From JBHIKY01 sp042139015 (GTDB taxonomy: Bacteria > Bacillota > Bacilli > Bacillales > Marinococcaceae): a stretch of 64,000 nt of DNA. The notes beneath the pieces are model-generated. The model searched no databases, was not told the DNA's origin, and saw only the letters and a list, made by a program, of their open reading frames with translations. Position 1 is the first letter of the stretch, and every line of letters begins with the position of its first letter. Positions 42,831-52,600 of this stretch are shown here, in pieces. The position numbers were made by a program, and so were the translations under genes. Location: NCBI RefSeq assembly GCF_042139015.1, contig NZ_JBHIKY010000006.1, positions 168,658 to 232,657 of the forward strand, in the 5' to 3' direction.

Positions 42831-43103
42831 ATGCCTCAGTATATTTTTGATATTGAAGATGTTTATCCAGCAAATATCCAAAATGATCAACTGAACACGA
42901 AAATCGCTGAAGTGAGAACTGAAGTGATCGATAGATATAACGGGACTCTTTTGTATAACGTGCTCATACCTGTTACTTTTCACGCGTATGGAGTATACCC
43001 TGAAATTTCGAGTATTTCGAAGGTGATAGAAAAAAATTATGTAAAGCGGGAGGTTTTTTTTCGCGTCCGTCGTTATATAAAAAAGCTCCGTCCTTTTTTA
43101 TAA
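42831..43103 (+). CDS. Hypothetical protein (90 aa)
   Basis: 90 residues with an excellent AAGGAGGTG site. N-terminal FDIEDVYPANIQ, a hydrophobic patch LLYNVLIPVTFHAYGVYPEI, and a basic end (VRRYIKKLRPFL). No signal peptide or clear membrane span. Family not recognised. Confidence 0.55.
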   Translation: MPQYIFDIEDVYPANIQNDQLNTKIAEVRTEVIDRYNGTLLYNVLIPVTFHAYGVYPEISSISKVIEKNYVKREVFFRVRRYIKKLRPFL

Positions 43104-43123
43104 GAAGAACGGAACGTCTTAAG

Positions 43124-43912
43124 CTATAAAGAAACTATAATCTGTCCTGCCGCCTTCAGACTTTTCACTTCGTGAGTAAACGGGACATTTTCTAAATTGT
43201 CAGAAGAATCTCTGTTGATCCAGATATTTGAAATCCCTGCAGCATTTGAACCTGAGATATCCGTATTTAAGTTGTCTCCAACCATGATTGCTTCATCTTT
43301 ATTAGAGTCTGTCAATTTCAGCACGTGCTCGAATATAGACGGGTCCGGCTTACCAACGCCAAATGCCCCGGAAACAACTATATAATCAAAATAAGGGACG
43401 AGCTGGGGAGTCATCTCTAATTTTTTGTTTTGAAGTGTCGGGGATCCGTTTGTTAGCATGATTAATGTATATTCAGTATTTAAATCTGCCAATACTTCGA
43501 ATGTATCCTCATATATGTATGGAAGTCGTTCACGGTGAAAAATAAAACGTTCAGCAAGATAGGAGCCAAATGCTTTATCCTCCACATTATACTGCTGAAG
43601 GGCAGTGGTCCAGGTTAATTTCTGATATTCCGGCATCGTAACATACATTTTCCGGAATTGCAGATCAGTCTTGTCCGAAAAGGTTCCCCACAGTCCTTCA
43701 AATGGATTTATACCGATTTTTTTTGTAAATTCAAATGTATCAAATGTTTCGTACAGGGAAGGCGCCACTTTTCTAACAGTTTGTTCAAGGCTTTGATGGC
43801 TTATCCCGGTTTTTAATTCTGCTTCAAGACACGTAGCACGCAGCGCTTCTTTGACACTTTTTTTATCCCAGAGCAGAGTATCATCCAAATCGAATATGAT
43901 AGTTTTTAGCAT
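43124..43912 (-). CDS. HAD-superfamily hydrolase (YjjG/YfnB type)
   Basis: 262 residues. HAD phosphatase: motif I FDLDDTLLWD (nucleophile Asp), helical cap domain (about 20-125), motif II MLTNGSP, motif III Lys in FGVGKPDPSIF, motif IV MVGDNLNTDISG. The size and the LTNG motif fit the pyrimidine-nucleotidase group YjjG/YfnB, but substrates vary widely. Single gene, convergent with the small gene at 42831-43103. Confidence 0.88.
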   Translation of the reverse strand: MLKTIIFDLDDTLLWDKKSVKEALRATCLEAELKTGISHQSLEQTVRKVAPSLYETFDTFEFTKKIGINPFEGLWGTFSDKTDLQFRKMYVTMPEYQKLTWTTALQQYNVEDKAFGSYLAERFIFHRERLPYIYEDTFEVLADLNTEYTLIMLTNGSPTLQNKKLEMTPQLVPYFDYIVVSGAFGVGKPDPSIFEHVLKLTDSNKDEAIMVGDNLNTDISGSNAAGISNIWINRDSSDNLENVPFTHEVKSLKAAGQIIVSL

Positions 43913-44118
43913 TCTATAGACTCCTTTTCCAATAATAGTGTTTCATTAAAAATATATCAGAATTCAACAAATTTTGCTCATGCTCTTTTTTATAGAGGTT
44001 TTTATTGTACAATGTAATATAGATTCACTGAGATGACACATTTTGTTGAAATATTTTTAAAGTAATCCGGCCTGTTTCTTCCTATTAACATAAGTATGCG
44101 TGGAAAGTGAGCCGACTT

Positions 44119-44147
44119 TTGAGAACACGCTTTCAACGTGTTAAGAT
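44119..44147 (+). promoter_or_regulatory. Candidate odhA promoter with an inverted repeat in its spacer
   Basis: TTGAGA (44119-44124), 17-base spacer, TAAGAT (44142-44147). The spacer holds AACACG-N7-CGTGTT, a perfect inverted repeat, and the overlapping AGAACACGCTTTCA (44122-44135) matches the cre consensus with two differences. A repressor bound here would block polymerase; CcpA is one candidate. The leader would be about 170 bases. Confidence 0.45.
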
Positions 44148-44322
44148 ATAAATAGGCAATAATTCACGTCAGAATCCTATACAAAAAGAAAAGAATGCAG
44201 GTTATGTATTTTAAAAGAGGAGTGGTCGGAAAAGTGGCCGATTAACGATCTAACCGTTATAATTTACATAGGAACAATATTCAAATACAATACCATATCA
44301 CTTTGTGGTTGGAGGTAGCAAA

Positions 44323-47160
44323 ATGAGCAGAAACATGGCTAAGAAAGAAGAGCCTTGGCAGGAATTTTATGGTCCAAACCTGGGATATATGATGGACCTG
44401 TACGAGCAATATAAAAAAGATCCAGAATCAGTAGATTCAGATACAAAAGAATGGTTTGATGTGTACGGATCCCCCTCCGTGCAGGAAGCCCACCTCAATG
44501 GCAGTGCTATGCCGCAGACAGGAGAGTTTCTTCAGACAGCAGATATTCAAAAAGTAGCCTCAGCTGTAAAATTATCCGAGAATATTAGAATTCATGGTCA
44601 CCTGTCAGCTGATGTTAACCCATTGCAAAAGCCTGCCGGGGAGACCTCATTTTTAAAAATAAATGAGTACGGATTGACAGAGGAAGATTTGAGAAAGCTT
44701 CCTTCTGAAATCATATGTCCGGACGCCCCAGCTTCTGTCGAAAATGGACTAGAGGCTATTAATCATTTGAAAGAAATGTATACGAAATCGATCGCATTTG
44801 AATTCGACCATGTGCATGATGTAGAAGAGCATCAATGGCTTAACAGGCAGGTGGAATCTGGAGATATTTATAATTCGCTTTCCACAGAACGTCGAAAAAA
44901 AATTCTTAAAAGCTTAACTGAAGTAGAAAGTTTTGAACAGTTTCTTCATAAAACATTTGTTGGACAGAAGCGGTTTTCCATCGAAGGTGTGGATTCACTT
45001 GTGCCCATGCTTGATGGATTTGTACATGGGTCGATTCAGGATGGTGCAAGAAATGTAATGATCGGGATGGCCCACCGGGGACGGTTGAGTGTACTTGCTC
45101 ACGTGCTCGGAAAGCCTTATGACATCATTTTTAGAGAATTTCAGACGTCGCCGAACAAGGATTTGGTCCCTTCAGAGGGCTCAATTGGATTAAGCTATGG
45201 CTGGACAGGAGACGTTAAATATCACCTTGGTGCCAATAAAAAAATAAATCAGGAATCCTACGAATCCAGAATTACACTGGCGAACAACCCAAGCCATCTG
45301 GAATTTGTAAACCCTGTGGTGGAAGGGTATGCAAGAGCTGCACAGGATGATCGTTCAGCACCAGGATTTCCCCATCAGGACACTTCTAAATCGCTGGCTG
45401 TGCTTATCCATGGTGATGCAGCTTTTCCAGGGGAAGGCATCGTGACTGAAACGTTAAATATGAGCCGCTTGAAAGGATATCAAACAGGCGGAACCCTGCA
45501 TGTAATTGCCAATAACCAGTTAGGTTTTACAACGGATACCCACGATTCCCGTTCGACCACATATGCAAGTGATCCGGCAAAAGGTTACGAAATTCCAATT
45601 GTCCATGTGAATGCTGACGACCCGGATTCCTGTATGGCAGCAGTTCATTTAGCTTACGAATACAGAAAGAGATTTAATAAAGACTTCGTTATTGATTTAA
45701 TCGGATACCGTCGTTTTGGACATAATGAAATGGATGAGCCGGCAGCTACACAGCCGCATCTATATGAAATCATCCGCCAGCACGCTACCACAAGGGAAAT
45801 TTATGCGGAAAGACTGGTGGAAGCCGGAGTTTATTCCAAGGAAGAAACTGAGAAGTTAAAAGAGGATACACTTGACCATTTAGGCAGAGAGTACGATAAG
45901 GTATCAGACAAAAAATCCTTAGAACCGAAAATTAGTGAAATTCCAGAAGAAGTGGAACAAAAGCTTCCATTAGTAGACACAGGGTATGATTTAACGGAGC
46001 TTCGTAAAATTAATAAAGATTTGATCACGTGGCCGGAAGGTTTCAGTGTGTTCCCTAAATTGAAGAAAATTCTTGAACGCCGCGGAGAAGGATTGGAAGA
46101 AGGCGGGAAAGTCGATTGGGCACATGCAGAAACACTCGCATTTGCAACGATTATTGCAGAGGGAACTCCTGTACGGCTGACAGGACAGGACTCTCAAAGA
46201 GGTACATTTGCTCAGCGGCATATTGTTCTTCATGACCATAAAAACGGGGACATTTATTCCCCTCTGCACACTCTATCGAACGCCAAGGCATCCTTTACAG
46301 TTCACAACAGCCCGTTATCGGAAGGTTCGGTCGTTGGCTTTGAATATGGCTATAATGTACATGCGCCGGAAACATTAGTTCTCTGGGAAGCGCAATTCGG
46401 GGATTTCGCTAATGCGGCACAAGTGATATTTGATCAATTTATTTCCGCCGGACGAGCAAAATGGGGTCAAAAATCCGGGATGGTGCTTCTGCTGCCACAC
46501 GGCTATGAAGGGCAGGGACCGGAGCATTCCAGTGCCAGGCTCGAACGATTTTTAACACTTGCAGCGGAGAACAACTGGAATGTAGCATACTTGTCCAGTT
46601 CCGCTCAGTATTTTCATCTGCTTAGAAGACAAGCTGCGACTCTCGGAAAAGAAGAAATGAGACCACTTGTTTTAATGACACCTAAAAGTTTGCTGCGGAA
46701 CCAAAACGTTGCATCAGCCCCAGAACAATTTTCTGAGGAGCGTTTTAAGCCGATCGTGGAAGAACCATTAACTGGGATGCATAAGAAAAGTGTCAAACGA
46801 TTAGTATTTGCTACTGGAAAAATGGCAGTGGACCTTCACGAAAATTTAAAGGAGTCAGAGGAAAATAAAGAGATTCATGTCGTGCGCATTGAAGAATTGT
46901 ATCCTTTCCCTGATGAAAATATTAAAGAGGTGCTTGAGAGCTACCCGAATGTAAAAGAATTAAAATGGACCCAGGAAGAGCCTGAGAATATGGGTGCCTG
47001 GAATTATATCCAGCCACAGCTGCGGGAGGTTGCTCCTAAGGGAGCAAGTGTAGGCTATATTGGCCGGCGCAGACGGTCGAGCCCATCTGAAGGAGATCCT
47101 AAGGTACACAAGAAAGAACAAAATCGGATAATCAACGAAGCACTGCAGGGTAATAACTAA
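44323..47160 (+). CDS. odhA: 2-oxoglutarate dehydrogenase E1 component
   Basis: 945 residues from the ATG at 44323, preceded by GGAGG; the GTG at 44305 is in frame but unsupported. Thiamine diphosphate-dependent E1 of the TCA cycle. Visible: PWQEFYGPNLGYMMDLYEQY at the N-terminus, the GMAHRGRLSVLAHVLGKPYD block, GDAAFPGEGIVTETLNMS and the TPP-binding HVNADDPDSCMAAVHLAYEY, then the transketolase pyrimidine domain GQDSQRGTFAQRH and the end LYPFPDENIKEVLESYPNV. Size equals Bacillus OdhA. odhB follows after 15 bases. Confidence 0.97.
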   Translation: MSRNMAKKEEPWQEFYGPNLGYMMDLYEQYKKDPESVDSDTKEWFDVYGSPSVQEAHLNGSAMPQTGEFLQTADIQKVASAVKLSENIRIHGHLSADVNPLQKPAGETSFLKINEYGLTEEDLRKLPSEIICPDAPASVENGLEAINHLKEMYTKSIAFEFDHVHDVEEHQWLNRQVESGDIYNSLSTERRKKILKSLTEVESFEQFLHKTFVGQKRFSIEGVDSLVPMLDGFVHGSIQDGARNVMIGMAHRGRLSVLAHVLGKPYDIIFREFQTSPNKDLVPSEGSIGLSYGWTGDVKYHLGANKKINQESYESRITLANNPSHLEFVNPVVEGYARAAQDDRSAPGFPHQDTSKSLAVLIHGDAAFPGEGIVTETLNMSRLKGYQTGGTLHVIANNQLGFTTDTHDSRSTTYASDPAKGYEIPIVHVNADDPDSCMAAVHLAYEYRKRFNKDFVIDLIGYRRFGHNEMDEPAATQPHLYEIIRQHATTREIYAERLVEAGVYSKEETEKLKEDTLDHLGREYDKVSDKKSLEPKISEIPEEVEQKLPLVDTGYDLTELRKINKDLITWPEGFSVFPKLKKILERRGEGLEEGGKVDWAHAETLAFATIIAEGTPVRLTGQDSQRGTFAQRHIVLHDHKNGDIYSPLHTLSNAKASFTVHNSPLSEGSVVGFEYGYNVHAPETLVLWEAQFGDFANAAQVIFDQFISAGRAKWGQKSGMVLLLPHGYEGQGPEHSSARLERFLTLAAENNWNVAYLSSSAQYFHLLRRQAATLGKEEMRPLVLMTPKSLLRNQNVASAPEQFSEERFKPIVEEPLTGMHKKSVKRLVFATGKMAVDLHENLKESEENKEIHVVRIEELYPFPDENIKEVLESYPNVKELKWTQEEPENMGAWNYIQPQLREVAPKGASVGYIGRRRRSSPSEGDPKVHKKEQNRIINEALQGNN

Positions 47161-47175
47161 GGAGGAAATGACGGA

Positions 47176-48483
47176 ATGGCTGAAATTAAAGTACCTGAAC
47201 TTGCGGAATCTATCACAGAAGGGACAATAGCAGAGTGGTTAAAACAGCCCGGCGATTTTGTTGAAAAGGGCGAAAATATCGCAGAGCTTGAAACAGATAA
47301 AGTAAATGTTGAAATCACTTCTGAAGAATCCGGGGTCATCAAAGAACTGTTAAGAGAACCAGGTGATACAGTCGAGGTGGGCGATCCGATTGCCGTCGTG
47401 GAAGCAGGTGAAAAAAGCAGCGGCGGAGAAGCTTCTTCCAAGGAAGACAAAAAAGAAGCGGATGACAATAAAGCAGAAGAAGAGAGTAAAGCTGAGAATA
47501 ACGAGAAAAAACAGGCGGAACCAAAAGCAGAAAAGAATGAGGAAGAAGAATCTGCTCAAGATACTGCTTCTGATCGGCCGATTGCTTCCCCTTCAGCGAG
47601 AAAGCTCGCCAGAGAAAAAGGGCTGGACCTGAATGAGGTGCCGACCCGTGACCCAATGGGCCGTGTAAGAAAAGAAGATGTGGAAAACTTTGAAAAAAAT
47701 ACGAAAGCTGCTGAAAAGTCGAGCAGTGCCTCAGGCTCTGATCAAAAATCGTCACCGCAGAAGCAGGACGAATTTGCAGGGAAGTCAGTAGAACGCATCA
47801 AAATGTCCCGCCGGCGTAAAACGATTGCAAATCGTCTCGTAGACGTACAACAGTCCACAGCGATGCTGACTACGTTTAATGAAGTAGACATGACTGCAGT
47901 GATGGAGCTTCGTAAACGACGCAAAGACGCATTTCAGGAAGCTAATGATGTAAAGCTTGGGTTTATGTCCTTTTTTACTAAAGCAGTAGTTGCTGCCTTA
48001 AAGCATTTCCCATTGTTAAATGCTGAAATTCAAGGTGATGAAATCATAAAGAAAGATTTTTATGATATAGGCATGGCAGTCTCAACTGATGATGGTCTTG
48101 TCGTACCTGTTGTCCGTGATGCAGACCGCAGAACGTTTGCGGGTATTGAACAGGAAATTTTGACATTATCGAAGAAAGCCCGCGATAACAAACTCGCATT
48201 GAAAGATTTACAGGGCGGCACTTTTACAATTACAAACGGTGGAGTGTTCGGTTCCCTTCTGTCGACGCCTATTTTGAATGCACCGCAGGTAGGGATTCTC
48301 GGAATGCATACCATACAATGGAGACCGGTCGCTATTGACCAGGAAAAAATGGAGAACAGACCGATGATGTATCTTGCGCTTTCGTATGACCACCGTATCG
48401 TCGATGGAAAAGAAGCGGTCAGTTTTCTTGTAAAAATTAAAGAGCTTCTCGAAGATCCAGAAGTACTTCTTTTGGAAGGATAA
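47176..48483 (+). CDS. odhB: Dihydrolipoyllysine succinyltransferase (E2 of 2-oxoglutarate dehydrogenase)
   Basis: 435 residues. Lipoyl domain 1-78 with the lipoylated Lys in ETDKVNVE, then a long Glu/Lys/Ala-rich linker (about 80-130), the peripheral subunit-binding domain (ASPSARKLAREKGLDLNEV) and the catalytic acyltransferase domain ending in the active-site motif SYDHRIVDGKEAVSFL. It moves succinyl groups from OdhA to CoA; E3 is encoded elsewhere. AAGGAGG precedes the ATG. Operon with odhA. Confidence 0.97.
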   Translation: MAEIKVPELAESITEGTIAEWLKQPGDFVEKGENIAELETDKVNVEITSEESGVIKELLREPGDTVEVGDPIAVVEAGEKSSGGEASSKEDKKEADDNKAEEESKAENNEKKQAEPKAEKNEEEESAQDTASDRPIASPSARKLAREKGLDLNEVPTRDPMGRVRKEDVENFEKNTKAAEKSSSASGSDQKSSPQKQDEFAGKSVERIKMSRRRKTIANRLVDVQQSTAMLTTFNEVDMTAVMELRKRRKDAFQEANDVKLGFMSFFTKAVVAALKHFPLLNAEIQGDEIIKKDFYDIGMAVSTDDGLVVPVVRDADRRTFAGIEQEILTLSKKARDNKLALKDLQGGTFTITNGGVFGSLLSTPILNAPQVGILGMHTIQWRPVAIDQEKMENRPMMYLALSYDHRIVDGKEAVSFLVKIKELLEDPEVLLLEG

Positions 48484-48493
48484 TAAATACATT

Positions 48494-48528
48494 GCCCGGT
48501 TCGCCTATATGGTGGACCGGGGTTTTTT
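48494..48528 (+). terminator. Terminator of odhAB
   Basis: GCCCGGT pairs with ACCGGGG (with inner GCC/GGT pairs), followed by TTTTTT, 10 bases after the stop. Confidence 0.8.
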
Positions 48529-48714
48529 AAGTTTGCTGCTTGGACACACTCTCTACGGCGCAAGTCGCCGTTATATACATTAACTTTAACCAACAATTAA
48601 AAGGCAAACTTTCACCATTATTCGTCGAATTTCATTGTAATTTATCGTATAACCTCATTATTTTAAATAATAACGAATTATATAAATTTATCACAACTTA
48701 TCTGAATTTATCTC

Positions 48715-48745
48715 TTGATATATACCTATATCTATGTGTTATAAT
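48715..48745 (+). promoter_or_regulatory. Possible promoter of the small gene at 48777
   Basis: TTGATA (48715-48720) and a perfect TATAAT (48740-48745), spacer 19, about 30 bases before the start codon. The spacer is long, so strength is uncertain. Confidence 0.4.
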
Positions 48746-48776
48746 TCCCCTGAAAGATATTTTAGGAGGTTTTACC

Positions 48777-49094
48777 ATGACTGCTATAAACATTGATAAA
48801 AAAACAGCTGCCTGGGTTATTAAAAATGGAGCCAGCGTGACACTTGATCCGATATATCCTTTTAATCAGACAAAAGAGCGTGGTCCTGTCGATGTTATGC
48901 TTACTTTTGAAACACCGGAAAATTCAGAAAAGTATGATGTTACTGAAGATAAGGGAATTTATTATTATATTCACCGCAAACTATATATAAAAAAAGAACT
49001 GAGGCTGCGAATCAGCGGCTTTGGGCCATTTCAGCATTTAAGCTGCAGCGGTGTCAGCCGCTTTAAAAAGAAAAGCCAGATTGTATCTTTATAA
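48777..49094 (+). CDS. Small protein resembling the CC/Se-motif HesB-like family, without the Cys pair
   Basis: 105 residues from the ATG at 48777 (site TTTAGGAGG); a longer upstream frame is not supported. The C-terminal half (GIYYYIHRKLYIKKELRLRI then SGFGPFQHLSCSGVSRF) resembles small CC/Se-motif family proteins, which normally carry a CC or C-selenocysteine pair near the middle. Here the matching place reads KERGPVDV, so the redox pair is missing. Only one Cys-containing motif (LSCSGV) remains. Function unknown. Confidence 0.5.
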   Translation: MTAINIDKKTAAWVIKNGASVTLDPIYPFNQTKERGPVDVMLTFETPENSEKYDVTEDKGIYYYIHRKLYIKKELRLRISGFGPFQHLSCSGVSRFKKKSQIVSL

Positions 49095-49158
49095 AAAATG
49101 AAACCGGTCGGTAGTGATACCCCTGAAAAACTGAAAGGCTTTGAAAAGTAGTTTTCTT

Positions 49159-49203
49159 AAAAAGCGGTCTGCGTGGAATTTAGTTTCCATACAGACCGTT
49201 TTT
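49159..49203 (+). terminator. Hairpin terminator after the small CC/Se-like gene
   Basis: AAAAGCGGTCTG pairs with CAGACCGTTTTT with further partial pairing (TGGAA/TTTCCA) inside. Located about 65 bases after the stop. Confidence 0.75.
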
Positions 49204-49209
49204 CATCTA

Positions 49210-49460
49210 AAAGCGTTCGGTGGTGATGCCAGGTCGATTAAAACCGGCCACGTCCTGTAGCCAACATCGACACTAGCACGTCCGTGAGTTCCGGGAACAG
49301 CGCGAGCGAAGATCCACTTGGTCAAGTGAATCTTCTTGCCCAAGTCAGCTGAGGCCGTGCCCGCGGCAAGCATCCACCGATAAGCGATGCGTGAGAATCA
49401 ACAACAAACTTTAACAGTTCTATCAGATTAGAAACGACTTTTTCAGTCGCCTCGGCGGGA
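49210..49460. repeat. Long GC-rich intergenic repeat of the type common in Bacillaceae
   Basis: About 250 bases of higher GC than the flanks, with recognisable pieces such as ACGTCCTGTAGCCAACATCG, AAGATCCACTTGGTCAAGTG, GCTGAGGCCGTGCCCGCGG and AGCATCCACCGATAAGCGAT. I have seen near-identical stretches as dispersed intergenic elements in many Bacillaceae genomes. No credible coding frame. The role is unknown; copies elsewhere in this genome are expected. The rest of the 49095-49645 gap holds only AT-rich promoter-like sequence for addB. Confidence 0.6.
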
Positions 49461-49645
49461 GCGCCTGGTTTTATTATGCATAATTTTATTATCTGAGTAT
49501 GACATCAAAAAAGAATTTAAAATTACAAGGTAGTGAGGGTTTATCTTTTCTAGAACGTGCTTTAGAATATATATATGCGAACATATGATTCATCTATCTT
49601 CATTCATTAAATTCTTTTTATTGGATAAAACAAGGAGGTACTGCA

Positions 49646-52600
49646 GTGGGACTTACATTTTATATCGGCCGCTCCGGCACAGGAAAAACCTCTGCTATGA
49701 TTAGTGAAATGGCTGAGTTAATTAACAGGAGCCCAGCGGGTACTCCTTCCATTATATATTTAGTTCCCGACCAGATGAGTTTTCAATCTGAACAAAAACT
49801 TATTAAACAGACAAATGCTGGGATGACACGCGCCCATGTACTTAGTTTTTCACGACTGGCCTGGAGAGTACTGCAGGAAACCGGTGGAATTACAAAGACT
49901 GTAATTCAGCAAAATGGAATGCATATGCTTATTCGCAAAGTCATCGAAGAAGAAAAACAATCATTTCACCTTTACAATAAAGCAGCCGGTCGAGAAGGAT
50001 TTATTTTACAGATGGAGAGGCTGTTCACTGAATTTAAACGTCATCTTGTGACCTTGGATTCCCTAGAAGAAGAGTGGAAACAGCTGCAGCAAAAAGAAAA
50101 ATTATCAGCACGCGAAAAAGCTCTGAAAGATAAGCTTCATGACATTTTACTATTATGGAGAAAAATCGATCAATTTTTGCAGGGGAGCTACGTGGGTACA
50201 GAGGACTCTCTAGCATTACTTGCAGACAGTATTCCGGATTCCACTCTGCTTGAGAGCTGTTATGTTTATATTGATGGTTTTCATTCTTTTACTCCTCAGG
50301 AGCTAAATGTTATAAAAGCTCTCTTGAGTAAAGCAGATCAAGTGACCGCCGCATTAACCCTCGACAAACCGTATGATGATGAACCTCCTCATTTTCTTAA
50401 TTTATTTCATCAAACAGCCATGACTTATCGCAAACTTAAGGCGCTTTCAAAAGAAACCAGCACCATACATAAGGATACCAAGCAGTTTTTCCGGTCTGCG
50501 CATTCAAAAGAAGGGGATTTGCTTCATCTAGAAAAGTACTTTGAAAAAAACCCCCCTGTTCAGGAGAAAAGAAACGAGCACATCTCCATAAACAGTGCGG
50601 TGAATCGTAGAGCTGAAACTGAAGCTGCTGCCAGAAACATACGAAAGCTTGTACGAGAGCATGGATATCGCTTTAAAGACATTGCTGTCATGATTAGAAA
50701 AAGCGAGGCTTATGCAGAATTAATTGAAACCACCTTTACAGATTACGGCCTCCCTTTATTTATTGATGAAAAAAGACCGATGCTAAATCATCCTGTCATC
50801 GAATTATTGCGATCTTCTCTTGAAATCATTGTGGAAAGATGGCGCTATGAGCCTGTGTTCCGGGCCATTAAAACGGACCTGCTGTTTGATTTGGAAGAAA
50901 GCATAGAAGATGCCAGAAGGGAAGCCGATCTGCTTGAAAATTATGTGCTCGCCTATGGTATAAAGGAAAAGCATTGGAAACTAAACAGACCATGGGCGTA
51001 TAGGAAGTCACGTAATGCTATCGAAGAGAAAGGAAATCTCTCACCGGAAGAAGAAGAGCTTGAAAAAATAATAAACAAGAGAAGAAGTCAACTGGCAAAA
51101 CCATTACTGCGCTTAGAAAAAAAGCTTAAACGTTCTACAACTTTTATTGAATATGGTCAATCTGTATTTGAGTTTCTAGAAGACCTGAAGATCCCGCAAA
51201 AAATCGAAATGCTTCGTGATCATGCTGCAGCGCGGAATGAATTAACAAGAGCAGGCGAACACGAACAAGTATGGGGAGCGATCGTAGAGCTTCTCGATCA
51301 AATGGTTGAAATAGCGGAAGATGATAAAGTTTCGACAGTTCGCTTTCATAAAATTATGGAGGCTGGACTAGAATCAATGAAATTTAGTCTTGTACCTCCT
51401 GCTATTGATCAGATTACAGTTGCTGATATGGAAAGATCAAGGCTGAGTGATATTAAAGCTGTATTTATTCTTGGCGTCAACGAAGGGCTCATTCCAGCTG
51501 TACCAGAGGAAGACGGCATATTGCACGATGAAGAAAGAGAATGGTTTAACGAAAGAGGAGTTGAGCTTGCGGATGATTCAGCACGGATGCTGCTTGATGA
51601 ACGATTCCTCATGTACCGTGCTCTCAGCATTGCCTCTGAACGGCTGAGTCTGAGCTATGCTCTTGCAGATGAAGAAGGAAAATCCCTTCAGCCTTCTACG
51701 CTGATACAACAAATAAAAGAAATGTTCCCACATTTGAAGGAAAAGCAGGTATTTCAGCATCCTGATGAATATAAATCGACCCAGCAGCTTGATTTTATCG
51801 GTTCAGATAGAAAAACATTGTCATACGTAACTTATCAGCTGCAGCGCTGGAAAAGAGGATATCCTATTTCTAATATTTGGTGGGACGTATACAATTGGGC
51901 GATCTTAAAGGATGACGGGTTTTATGCGGCGCCCACCCTTCAGAGTTTATTTTATACGAATCGGCCGCAAAGCTTATCTGAACCGGTAAGCCTGAAGATT
52001 TATGGAGAGAAATTAAAAGCAAGTGTCTCACGGGTGGAGCGTTTTGAATCGTGTGCGTTTTCCCATTTTGTATCATACGGACTTCGTTTGAAAGAACGAG
52101 ACATATTTCGATTGGAAGCTCCAGATATTGGCCAGCTTTTTCATTCTGCCCTTCAACAGATGACAGAAGCATTCCAGAAGGAAGGAAAAGATTGGAAAGA
52201 TATCTCGAAGGAAGATGCAGTTCGAACGGCTAAGGCAACTGTACAAAAATTAGCCCCGGCTATTCAACGCGAAATATTACTAAGCTCGGACAGGTATAAA
52301 TATTTATTAAGAAAACTTGAAGATACCATTATTAGGGCTTCAGATATTTTAAACAGACAGGCTAAAGCATCTGGTTACTCCCCTTATGGAATGGAGGTAG
52401 GCTTTGGTGAAAATGAACAGCTGCCTCCACTTCGTTTTACTCTTCCTAATGGAGTAGAAATGGAGGTGGCAGGGAGAATAGACAGAGTGGATAAGGCCTC
52501 CGGAGAAGGGGGATTATACGTTCGTATCATCGATTATAAATCTAGCCAAAAAGATTTACAGATTCCAGAAATATATTATGGTCTTGCCCTGCAGATGCTA

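Noticed and set aside
47339..47755. Long minus-strand frame inside odhB
   Set aside because: Caused by the repetitive Glu/Lys linker of OdhB read backwards; not a gene.
48540..48776. Upstream extension of the small gene at 48777
   Set aside because: The extension has AT-rich, non-protein-like composition, lacks a ribosome site and contains the likely promoter; an ideal AGGAGG precedes the ATG at 48777.
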